Under the pieces are notes generated by a model. It had not been told where the DNA came from. It ran no database searches and was given only the letters and a program-made list of their open reading frames with translations. A stretch of DNA of 64,000 nt from Rhabditoides inermis (taxonomy: Eukaryota > Nematoda > Chromadorea > Rhabditida > Rhabditidae): contig CAWZYM010000242.1 of the NCBI GenBank assembly GCA_963966185.1, positions 1,208,001-1,272,000 of the forward strand, given 5' to 3'. Position numbers and translations under genes: made by a program. Positions 49,801 to 57,858 of the stretch are shown one piece after another (positions within the stretch are counted from its first letter, which is position 1; each line of letters begins with the position of its first letter).

Positions 49801-51620
49801 ACCTGTTGCTGAGCTCGGTCCGCCGCGTGTTGTTGCTCGGTCCCCCGCCTGTTGCTGCTCGGTCCGCCGCGTGTTGCTGCTCGGTCCGCCGCTTCTCGCC
49901 TTCTCCTGCTGCTCAGCTCTTCTCGCACTTACCTGATGCTCAGCTCGGTCCGCCGCGTGTTGCTGCTCGGTCCGCCGCTTCTCGCTTTCTCCAGCTGCTC
50001 AGCTCTTCTCGCACTTACCTAATGCTCAGCTCGGTCCGCCGCATGTCGCTGCTCAGTCCGCCGCTTCTCGCACTCACCTGTTGCTGAGCTCGGTCCTCCT
50101 CTCGCACTCACCTTCCGCTCAGCTCGCCGCTTTTTCGCTGTGCCGCAGCTGACAGAGCTGAGTTGGAGTTACACGTTTCAGAAAACTGACGGGTACGACG
50201 ACCCGGAGTCAACCAGACTCGTGAGACTTTAAGGAAAGTCACCAACCGGACACGGACAAACACGTAAAACGAACACAGACGCACAAACACACAACACAAA
50301 ATGAGGTGGATGAGCGGGTGTGACAAGCCGCGGGACGGGCAAAGCGAGACAAAACAAGCACAAACGTATAACACAGAGCCATCACCCGGTAGATGCCAAA
50401 ACAACAACCGTCAGGTATCTAGGCAAAAATAGATACACAATCCCACTGCTTCATGACTGCAGCGAAAAGTGCGCAATGCCTATCTCAACTATTATCAAAC
50501 CACTCTTCGCCGCCTGCACTCTCTCCGGCAGACACTCCCTCGTCACCCTTCGCGAAACGGGGACAAGAGAATGCAATCGATTGGTGAAACAAACACATCT
50601 TGCCTGTCGGCTAGCTACTTCCGACAGGAAAATGAATCTAAAAGGTGGATCAAACCAACATGCTACCGTAAAAGAGAGGAAAGCTACACTCGCTGCAACC
50701 AATCAGAGGATCTATATCCCGAAGGACATAGGTCTTGCCCAAGGACACCTCCGAGGAGAGAACCCAGAGTCTCGATTGTGCGCGGAGGAGCCAGACGACA
50801 AGAGAGAGAGACCATGACAACCATTCCTACAGTCCCCAGAGACACGACCACAATACACCCGAACACGCAACAAGGCATAGAGGTTTATGATCAATGGCAA
50901 AGGAATATAATGGGGAAAGGGGACAGGGATGACATGCCTGCTCTCAGAGCTGGCGAGTCATAGTGACGGCATCTGGCTTGTCTGCCAGAGCTCGCCCCTC
51001 GACTGAGCTCCCGGCGCTCCTTATGTACTGCCGGTGGTGAGTGTGCCAGAGTCTTCTGTCTTGGCGGGAGTAGATCAGCAGATCGGCCCGCCTCCTCGCT
51101 CCGCCGTTGGCACTGGCGATTCTGCAATGAGAGAGTGATCTATGAACGAACGAGCGAGCTACACACTTAGTGAGCGAGAGAGATCTCAGCGGCGCGCTAG
51201 CTCCGCTGACAGTACAATGATTTGACAAAGTACACGATTCTTTTCAGGTCTTCGTGTTTCTCCTTCCCAAGATCATCCCATTGGGGCTTTTCTTCCAAAT
51301 GCTGTCCGTATACATCACAGTGCTAGCAGCCTTTGACTGTTTCTTCTCAGTGTACAGGTGAGAGATAAGGGGGATAGAGAGAGAGAGAGAGAGAGAGGGG
51401 GGGAGAGAAAAAGAGAGAAAGAGAGAGAGGGAGGGAAAGGGAGAGGGAGAGGGAGAGGGAAAGGGAGAGAGAGGTATCTTGCAGGTCTGGCTGTTCCTCT
51501 GGCCGATCCACGTGGGCTCCCCGTGTCCTCGCAGCTGTGGTTGTCCTAGTTGCAGTCTACAATGTCATTCAATTCGCAGACCTCGAAGCTGTAGAGTGCT
51601 GGCATCCCGGTACGCGCACA

Positions 51621-51657
<37 letters not shown>

Positions 51658-51676
51658 TTCTCTCTCTCTCTGTCTG

Positions 51677-51725
<49 letters not shown>

Positions 51726-53240
51726 TCTCTCCGCCTTCATCTCGTCCACTTCAGGAAACTACTCTCTCTATGAGCTGTGTCCCACTGAACTGCGCATTTC
51801 CGAGGCCTACGTCATCTATTATAAGTGAGTTTGCATAATATCGTTATTTGCCATGTGCCTATACTTACGGCAGTATTAGGTCACACAAATTTCCGATGCC
51901 GACGCTTTTTTCTTTCCGCATTGATACCGCTCTCTGCTTCTCTGTTTTGCTTGCACTGTCGAGAGTACAGGGTGTAATAATATTTCTCTCTCTTTCCTCA
52001 CCCAGACAACCCTATTTATCACATAGAAATAGATAGATGAGATTATATATGAATGCGGGGAGTGTTCTCTCTCTTCTTGGGAGAGAGAAAGAAGAATTAC
52101 TCACTTAATGGAAACATTCACATACAAACGAGTACGTGAAAGTGGGGGCGTAGAGAAAGCAAAGGGTCGAAAATAATAGAGCAGAATAGAACATTTCGCT
52201 GAATCAGACATGAACGGACAGATAGTTTCGACACGCCGTCAAGGTAGACTTGAAGAGCCTCTAAGATGAAATTTGACCCAACTTATCAAAGCAGGATATA
52301 GTCATATCGTTTCCGCCTCAAGTTTTTCGCTGTTCAGTCACGTAGTCACGTTTTGAAAACGTTGCCCAAACTTTGACCATACTTTACTTTGCACGCTCGA
52401 GACTTTGCAGAAGAGAGTGTGGGACGCTGAAGAAAGGAGGGAAACAGAAAGGCACAGAATGTATCTTCCCCAACTCAGTGAGACGACAAAGGTGTTAAAA
52501 ACTCCAGCAATCCTTCATCCTTGTAGGGGCTACATGTACGCTCTGTCGATGGCGATCATCCCTTTCCTGCTGCTCTCCGCACTCTCAGTCGCCATCATTG
52601 CACTGCTACGCAAGAAGAAAGAGGAGGACGGACAGAAGAGTCAGTCGCGCACATCATCCTCTCACAATCTCTCATGACACTGTCTTTTTTCTGTTTTATC
52701 CACGGACACACACGATACTGTCGGTGAAATGCCGTTCACTGTCATATTTCTGTGATGAGACATGTGTCCCCCATTGCAGAGCCGTGTGTGGAGTCTCCGG
52801 ATGTGGACGACGGGGGCAGCCCGGCCGTCCTCCTCTCCGTCATCGTCCTATTCCTTCTATGCAACGTCACCAGCCTCCTCGTCAACGTGTTCGACATGAT
52901 GAAGATGTGAGTGGTTTCTTTCTTTGTTTATTTATTTAGTACTAAAACAACTGTTTCCAGAACTCTGTCGTTCGAGCTGGAGGCGATTCTCATTGACGTC
53001 GGCAATTTTCTGGTGGTCATCAATGCGACCGCAAATTTCTTCGTGTACTACTTCTCCAGCGAGCAGTGAGTGTCTATTTTCTTACTCTCTTTCCCCTCTC
53101 TCTCTCCCTGCCCCCCTCTCTCTCTCTCCTCTCTCCCTTTCACTCACCTTCCTCGCTGCAGGTATCGTCAGTCTGTGCGTCGTCTGTGGCGTTCCGTCCG
53201 CAGTTGCTGTGCCACTCCCCGGTCCATCGTCTTCGTCTGA
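40886..53240 (+). CDS. FMRFamide-receptor-like (FRPR-type) seven-transmembrane GPCR (about 330 aa)
   Basis: Ten exons join in phase: 40886-40985, 41497-41589, 42207-42277, 51248-51357, 51485-51609, 51755-51824, 52527-52639, 52780-52906, 52961-53065 and 53162-53240 (TGA). Helices are [20 protein letters not shown] with [48 protein letters not shown] with [73 protein letters not shown] and [16 protein letters not shown]. The order, the Cys-rich N-terminus ([11 protein letters not shown]) and FFVYYFSS in helix 7 fit nematode FMRFamide peptide receptor-like GPCRs. A neuropeptide receptor in the plasma membrane is likely; ligand unknown. The ATG follows TGCTAG, so upstream coding exons cannot be excluded. 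Intron 3 is about 9 kb because of an LTR element. Confidence 0.88.
42510..43020 (-). repeat. 3' LTR
   Basis: 511 bp. On the minus strand it begins TGTCAGCGGAGC and ends CTGATT. Confidence 0.9.
43021..43031 (-). promoter_or_regulatory. Polypurine tract of the LTR element
   Basis: Minus-strand GAGGGGGGAGG abuts the 3' LTR exactly where plus-strand DNA priming is expected. This fixes the orientation. Confidence 0.75.
43070..45760. repeat. Diverged GAGCTC-rich modules in the LTR element
   Basis: Blocks of roughly 250-500 bp begin with (A)AACAGACC(A/G)CT or a close form (about 43485, 43955, 44470, 44675, 45252). Each then carries a CGAGCTCG-rich core and ends in an AT-rich spacer. They look like old tandem duplications. 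Confidence 0.55.
46130..46630. repeat. 43-bp minisatellite in the LTR element
   Basis: About eleven units built on CTCCATCTTGCAGTGTGCGC and CTCGCTGATCCCGCTGA, some with a 3-bp insertion. Because 43 is not a multiple of three, the long minus-strand frames through it change frame each unit and are not convincing proteins. Confidence 0.9.
49600..50110. repeat. GCTCGGTCCGCCGC-type minisatellite in the LTR element
   Basis: Irregular repeats of TGCTGCTCGGTCCGCCGC and TCTCGCACTCACCTG, CT-skewed on the plus strand. Confidence 0.75.
50682..50701 (-). promoter_or_regulatory. Primer-binding site candidate
   Basis: Minus strand TGGTTGCAGCGAGTGTAGC, starting with TGG (complement of tRNA CCA). The matching tRNA was not identified. 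Confidence 0.5.
50701..51211 (-). repeat. 5' LTR
   Basis: No difference from the 3' LTR was seen. It should contain the element's promoter. Confidence 0.9.
51375..51475. repeat. (GA)n/(GGGAGA)n, GPCR intron 4
   Basis: Purine run filling the intron between the helix-3 and helix-4 exons. Confidence 0.9.
51622..51732. repeat. (CT)n, GPCR intron 5
   Basis: CT dinucleotides with one TCTGTCTGTC break. Confidence 0.9.
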
Positions 53241-53289
53241 CTCCCCCTCTCGATTCTCTCTCTCTCTCTAGTCGCTCCCTCCACGCGGG

Positions 53290-53342
<53 letters not shown>

Positions 53343-53496
53343 GTCCAGTGTCCGTTTCACTCGCACCAGCGAGAGCACCACACGCAATCTTGCACTAGTG
53401 CCTTCTAGACGATTCCACATGTGTGTACTGATATCATATACGAGATACATAAATATTTATGCATTGTACAAATGTGGCTACCGGAAAGTTTAGAAA

Positions 53497-53998
53497 TCAG
53501 TGCTTGGTCAACTCGCGGGCGCACTTGTTGAGAGCATCGCTGAGTGGAAGACACGCGGTGAGACCGGAAGAGGAGGAGGAACTGAAAGAGAGGGAGGAGA
53601 GGGAGTAGTAAAGAGAGAGAGAGAGAGAGGGAAAGATGAGAAGGAGAGACTGACCACTCGATGAATCTGGCGAGTTCGTTCTCGCATCGGCGGCTGGGCC
53701 CGGTCGGGACGGGCTTCCTGACAGGGCTGGTCAGCTTCTCCCCCTCGACTGTCGGCGCGCGCAGTGCGAGAGCCGAGGAGACACCGATCACTCCCACACC
53801 CTGCAACTAGCTATAGTATATTGGTTGGCTTATTCTCTATGCAAAGTTGCAAAGAGGTTAAATGTAAGTACGAGTGAGTGTAAGAATAGCGAGACGCGGC
53901 GCGAATTGATATCGTCTGCAGTGCTCGAGTTACAAATTACAAACAAGAAACAAGAACCTACAACCGAAAACCCCAGCCACACGCCCTTCCTCGACATT
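53497..53998 (-). CDS. Short CHCHD2/10-like twin CX9C protein (88 aa)
   Basis: Three exons on the minus strand: 53963-53998 (MSRKGVWLGFSV), 53655-53800 and 53497-53581 (TGA); phases join. Exon 2 gives GVGVIGVSSALALRAPTVEG and ends RRCENELARFIE. The TG|T junction completes the Cys, and exon 3 reads SSSSSGLTACLPLSDALNKC. Both CX9C pairs are present (C-ENELARFIE-C and C-LPLSDALNK-C), matching the helical hairpin of CHCHD2/CHCHD10. Import through the Mia40 pathway to the mitochondrial intermembrane space is inferred. It lacks the long Pro/Ala N-terminus of the neighbour at 55589-56290. Exon 1 is short and the least certain part. Confidence 0.6.
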
Positions 53999-54363
53999 TT
54001 CGTGAGAGAAATGACACCATCACCATGAAAATGTGCTCTGATGTAGACGACGTCAAACTTCTATTAATTCTCGAGTATGCATTGTGCATCGCTAATGGAT
54101 TTGTAGCTACTGCTACAGTAGAAAAGATGGAAAAGAAAGTGTTTTTGAGCAAGAAACAGTGGTGGTTGATGATTGGGTGGCAGGGGAGACACTGGGTCTT
54201 TTGCAGAATAAGTCGGACTTGTCACTCTGTGAGTCTTTTCTTGCACTTGCAGCTAGGTATACGGTATGGCATTTCTTTTCTAAACTGTTCGTCTTCTTCG
54301 GAACACTCACAACCCACAATGTGTTTTCCTGATGTGACACCGTCACTCTCATCTCGTGTCGTC

Positions 54364-54747
54364 ATGCAGCGCGGTCGCCGCTCCGCTCTCCCCGGCAAGT
54401 CTTCCAAGGGGCGGAAGAAGGGGTCCAAGCAGGCCCCCGCCCCCGCAGCTGCTTCCAACCAGCACGGACTCCCTGCCCAGGCTGTCGGCCACGTCCCCGT
54501 GAGTGATACGGTAGATTACTGTAGATTACGGTGTCCTGTGATTACTGTAGAATACAGTAACCTCTTCATGGCGCTCCTGGAGGAGGAGAACATGCGTGCT
54601 CGGGAGGCGCTGGCCGGTCGGCTGGTGGCCATCGCAGAGATCGACTGCTACCGCGAGTGTGTGGCCGAGTTGGATGAGTGGTGGGAGGAGATGGACCGTC
54701 AGAAGAAGAAGCACCGGCGCTGTTGTGACTGGACGGAGAATACATAA
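54364..54747 (+). pseudogene. CHCHD2/10-like paralog, apparently decayed or reading through introns
   Basis: Exon-1-like part MQRGRRSALPGKSSKGRKKG followed by QHGLPAQAVGHVP aligns with the intact gene (KQPGLLAQAAATAGG then VGHVI). The sequence that follows, GTGAGTGATACGG, equals the intron-1 donor region of the intact gene but is open here (VSDTVDY). Downstream, ECVAELDEWWEE resembles the first CX9C helix. The base string GAGTGGTGGG matches the intact exon-2 donor (TG|GTGGG) but is again translated. No third exon with the second CX9C pair was found. Reading straight through to TAA gives 127 aa with no complete CX9C motif. Either a pseudogene or a gene that lost its introns by exonisation. Confidence 0.55.
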
Positions 54748-55588
54748 TAATCAACTAGCACTTGACTCACTCTGTACTGGTACATATTTAAATGAATAAA
54801 TACTGATGAATTTGGCGTTTCTGGTTTTCGGTTATATTTTTTGTGAATTTCAGTTTATGTGTGATTGCGTGACAGAACGTGGAAAAAATACAGCAATGTT
54901 CAAATGGATCCTATTCTATCGCAAGTTTTTACTATTCGTTATCGTATGTTTAACGTATGAATGTATATTTTTAAACCTCCGTCCACTCGTCCGTAAGTAA
55001 CGGGTACGGTATGATTTGCAGGATTTGCACGATCCCCATGTACCGAAACCGGCGACGGATTTGTACTGTTTTGGCGGTATGGGCCCGCTTACTATAGCCA
55101 GGACTACGTCAGGAGTCACCTCCGGATATATGTCGACTGTTGAGGTAAGATGAATTCAGATATGTGAAGTAATTATGTGAAGATGCGACATGTGAGATAA
55201 AGAGCGATCTGACTGGCGGTGAGATGGATTGGCCAACTCCGTGCCTAAGAAATTCGTTCTCTTTGGCACTTGCACTTGCACTTGAATGCTCCTTCAGCTT
55301 GCAAGCGCGGAGCCCATCTTTCGCCACAGTGAACGGTCTCGAGCTGCAGTTGCCCACTGCTTGTAGTCGTTCCTGCGCCCATAGAACAGTTTTGTATTAT
55401 TATTGTTCTCTTTGGCACTCACTCAAATAGACTCATCAGTCAAATAATAGTCGATTTTCACCACATCCTTACGCACACCAAATTCCAGTATTTCACACAC
55501 AAAAAATGTGACAAAACACAGTTTATCGACATAGTTGCATAGTGTGAGTATCGTTCGAGTATCGGGGCAGTCTCCTCTTTTTCTTCCC
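54748..55588. other. Intergenic region
   Basis: AATAAA at about 54795. The phrase GTTCTCTTTGGCACT occurs twice (about 55255 and 55403). No exon was recognised. Confidence 0.5.
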
Positions 55589-56290
55589 TCACTTGAGGTT
55601 CATGCATCTCTTCAAAGCCTCGTTCAGCTCCGAGCACACGTTCAGGTCCCCAGTTGCCTTCGACGTACTGAAACACATACAGTAATCGTGAGTACCGTAT
55701 ACCTAATGAAGACACAGTAACCCGTGCCACTCACAGTATACCACGGTACCTACAGCAACCCAATAGTTCGTTCGCACTACTTCCATTATACTATGCCTAG
55801 AATAACGCTATCTAAGATATTTACGAAAGTGAAAGCACGCTTATGTGACTACGGTGAATACAGTAACCAAGCACCTACAGTACTCCTCTTCATCTACAGT
55901 ACCCCATCAACCCACCACTCGATGAATTTGTTGATCTCCATCTCGCAGGGGCGGGGCTTGTACGCGGGGGCGGCAGGGGCGGCAGCCGGCGCCGAGGCAC
56001 TGCTACTGCTGCTCGACCCTCCAGTCATCGCGTGACCCTGAACAACTGGTTCACCACAAATTAGGTATACGGCATCCTACAGTATCACTCACGATGACGT
56101 GTCCGACGGCGGATCCGACGGCGACTCCTCCGGCAGTGGCAGCGGCCTGGGCGAGGAGACCGGGCTGCTTGGGAGCAGCTGCTGCGGGAGCTGCGGGGGC
56201 GGGAGGGACGGGAGGGGCGGGGGCGGGGGCCGGCTTGGACTCCTTCTTCTGCTCCTTCGACGACTTCTTCGGGGGGGCCTGGCGCACCAT
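55589..56290 (-). CDS. CHCHD2/CHCHD10 homolog (132 aa)
   Basis: Three exons on the minus strand: 56093-56290, 55916-56037 and 55589-55667 (TGA); phases join. The N-terminus is basic and Pro/Ala-rich (KKSSKEQKKESKPAPAPAPP), followed by the family's hydrophobic signature KQPGLLAQAAATAGGVAVGS and AVGHVI, then GHAMTGGSSSSS. The CHCH domain has both CX9C pairs: PCEMEINKFIEC and CSELNEALKRC. This is the pattern of human CHCHD2/CHCHD10, small intermembrane-space proteins linked to MICOS and respiratory function; the C. elegans member is har-1. A TATAAAAGG box lies about 55 bp upstream of the ATG. Confidence 0.93.
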
Positions 56291-56340
56291 GACGAGTGAG
56301 AGACGAGGGCGAATGAGAATGCCCGCCCGTCCTCCTCATC

Positions 56341-56349
56341 CCTTTTATA
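56341..56349 (-). promoter_or_regulatory. TATA box of CHCHD2/10 gene
   Basis: TATAAAAGG on the minus strand, 51 nt upstream of the start codon. Confidence 0.75.
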
Positions 56350-56508
56350 CAGATCAGCAGGATCGAGAAGTTGCGAAATCGGCGCAAATGAGGATGCAAA
56401 TTGTGAATCTTATGCAATGCGCTCCCAGTGCAGTGATCAGAGAACGCGAGAAAAACAATCACATAGAAACTCTTTATTAGGATATATAAGTCCTGACACA
56501 CTGGGCGG

Positions 56509-57281
56509 TTACATGCGGCGACGCATGCGGTATCCGGAAGCATCCATGGGAGGAGGAGCAGGGGCAGGGTGAGGAGCAGGAGGAGAAGGATGGGGAGCAG
56601 GATGGGGAGCAGGCGGAGCGGGGTGAGGAGCAGGCGGAGAAGGATACGGGGCAGGGTGGGGAGCAGGGGGAGCGGGGTGAGGAGCAGGGTGAGGAGCAGG
56701 CGGGGCGGGAGCCGGTCCGTATCCGCATCCGGCAGCGGGAGCGGGGGCCGCGGGCTTGGGAGCCGGAGCAGGCTTGGGGGCCGGAGCAGGAGCCGGCTTC
56801 GGGGCCGGAGCAGGCTTGGGGGCCGGAGCCGGGGCAGGCTTCGGGGCAGGGGCAGGCTTGGGAGCCGGGGCAGGCTTGGGGGCCGGAGCAGGAGCCGGCT
56901 TCGGGGCCGGAGCAGGCTTGGGGGCCGGAGCCGGGGCAGGCTTCGGGGCAGGGGCAGGCTTGGGAGCCGGGGCGGGCTTGGGGGCCGGAGCGGGAGCCGG
57001 CTTGGGGGCCGGAGCTGGAGCTGGCTTAGGAGCAGTGTAGTCGATCATGGTGGGTGGCTGCTCGGGAGGGGTGGGTCCGACGGGGCCTCCAGGATGGGGC
57101 GCTCCGGGCTCGTCTCCGTACCCGTTCTGTGCTCCGCGAGTGTGGCGCGCGGCGCGCACATCTCCCGAAAGGGCAGCCGCAGCCCCGACCAGGGCAGAGG
57201 CGATCAGAGTGAACTGGAAACGAACCGATCAAGGAGTGCACTCGGAACAGCTGCAGCAGTGGAAGGAATGCGTACCTTCAT
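56509..57281 (-). CDS. Secreted Pro/Ala/Lys-repeat protein with NGYGDEP motif (236 aa)
   Basis: Two exons on the minus strand: 57276-57281 (only ATG AAG) and 56509-57213 (TAA). The leader is MK-FTLIASALVGAAAALSG, then DVRAARHTR-GAQNGYGDEPGA, a linker, and about 15 units of PAPAPKPAPAP-type repeats. A Tyr/His-rich tail (APHPAPHPAPPAPHPAP units) follows, ending ASGYRMRRRM. TATATAAGG lies about 60 bp upstream and AATAAA at 56473-56478 on the same strand. It is likely an abundant secreted or matrix protein; the repeats resemble structural extensions. The NGYGDEP directly after a basic HTR site recurs in the nested gene at 17487-17975. Confidence 0.8.
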
Positions 57282-57338
57282 GGTGGGTGGGCGGGAGCTG
57301 GAGTGATCTCGCAGTTGTCTTCCCACCGGCTCGCATCT

Positions 57339-57347
57339 CCTTATATA
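57339..57347 (-). promoter_or_regulatory. TATA box of Pro/Ala/Lys-repeat gene
   Basis: TATATAAGG on the minus strand, about 58 nt upstream of the ATG. Confidence 0.7.
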
Positions 57348-57858
57348 CCCCCAGTAACCCTGGCCTTATTACTAATCGCGGACAATGGGGCGACCGCGAA
57401 AGCAACCTGTACCTGTGCAGGATATGTGCAGCTGCAAAACCACATCTCTCTGCGCAGATACCTTCTCTGCCTCTCTCATATCCACATAATCTCTCAGCTC
57501 TGATCTGTGCTCTCTTTCTCTAACCTATCTACAATATGATCTCCTATTGCAGTAGGAAAGACCACCCAAATAGCTCTCATTCCAGATAGGTGTTCATCAA
57601 ACAAGAAAAAAACAGGACACAGATCAAATCATTGTTTATCAGGCACATATGATTGACTTATCAATAAAACACTCGTCAATGTCTGCAGTTCATATTGAGT
57701 GAGAGATGAACTTGTAGAAATAAATTAAAATACGAATACAATAAAAAAGATCACAACAGAGAAACACCCTCACTTGAACAATGCTGGGAGACATGCGATA
57801 AAACAATCAACAATCCTAGAATCGGCTCTCTTTCGCAAACTGCGAGCTATGAGAACAG
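57348..57858. other. Intergenic region
   Basis: Between the repeat-protein promoter and the 3' end of the CRELD homolog. No exon was recognised. Confidence 0.5.

Larger units (their letters stand above)
42510..51211 (-). mobile_element. LTR retroelement without recognisable gag/pol (LARD-like), 8.7 kb
   Basis: Two direct copies of a 511-bp sequence stand at the ends (42510-43020 and 50701-51211) and look identical base for base. They are flanked by the 4-bp target duplication GTAC (42506-42509 and 51212-51215). Read on the minus strand the LTR starts TGTCAGCGG. The purine tract GAGGGGGGAGG lies directly before the 3' LTR, and TGGTTGCAGCGAGTGTAGC overlaps the last base of the 5' LTR as a primer-binding site. 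So the element is minus-oriented, opposite to the host GPCR. The 7.7-kb interior shows no reverse transcriptase (no YxDD), integrase, protease or zinc knuckle; it is GAGCTC-rich, repetitive and largely non-coding. Confidence 0.88.

Noticed and set aside
54025..54363. In-frame 5' extension of the plus-strand CHCHD-like frame
   Set aside because: The upstream part has no counterpart in CHCHD proteins; homology begins exactly at the MQRGRRS start, so the extension is taken as chance.
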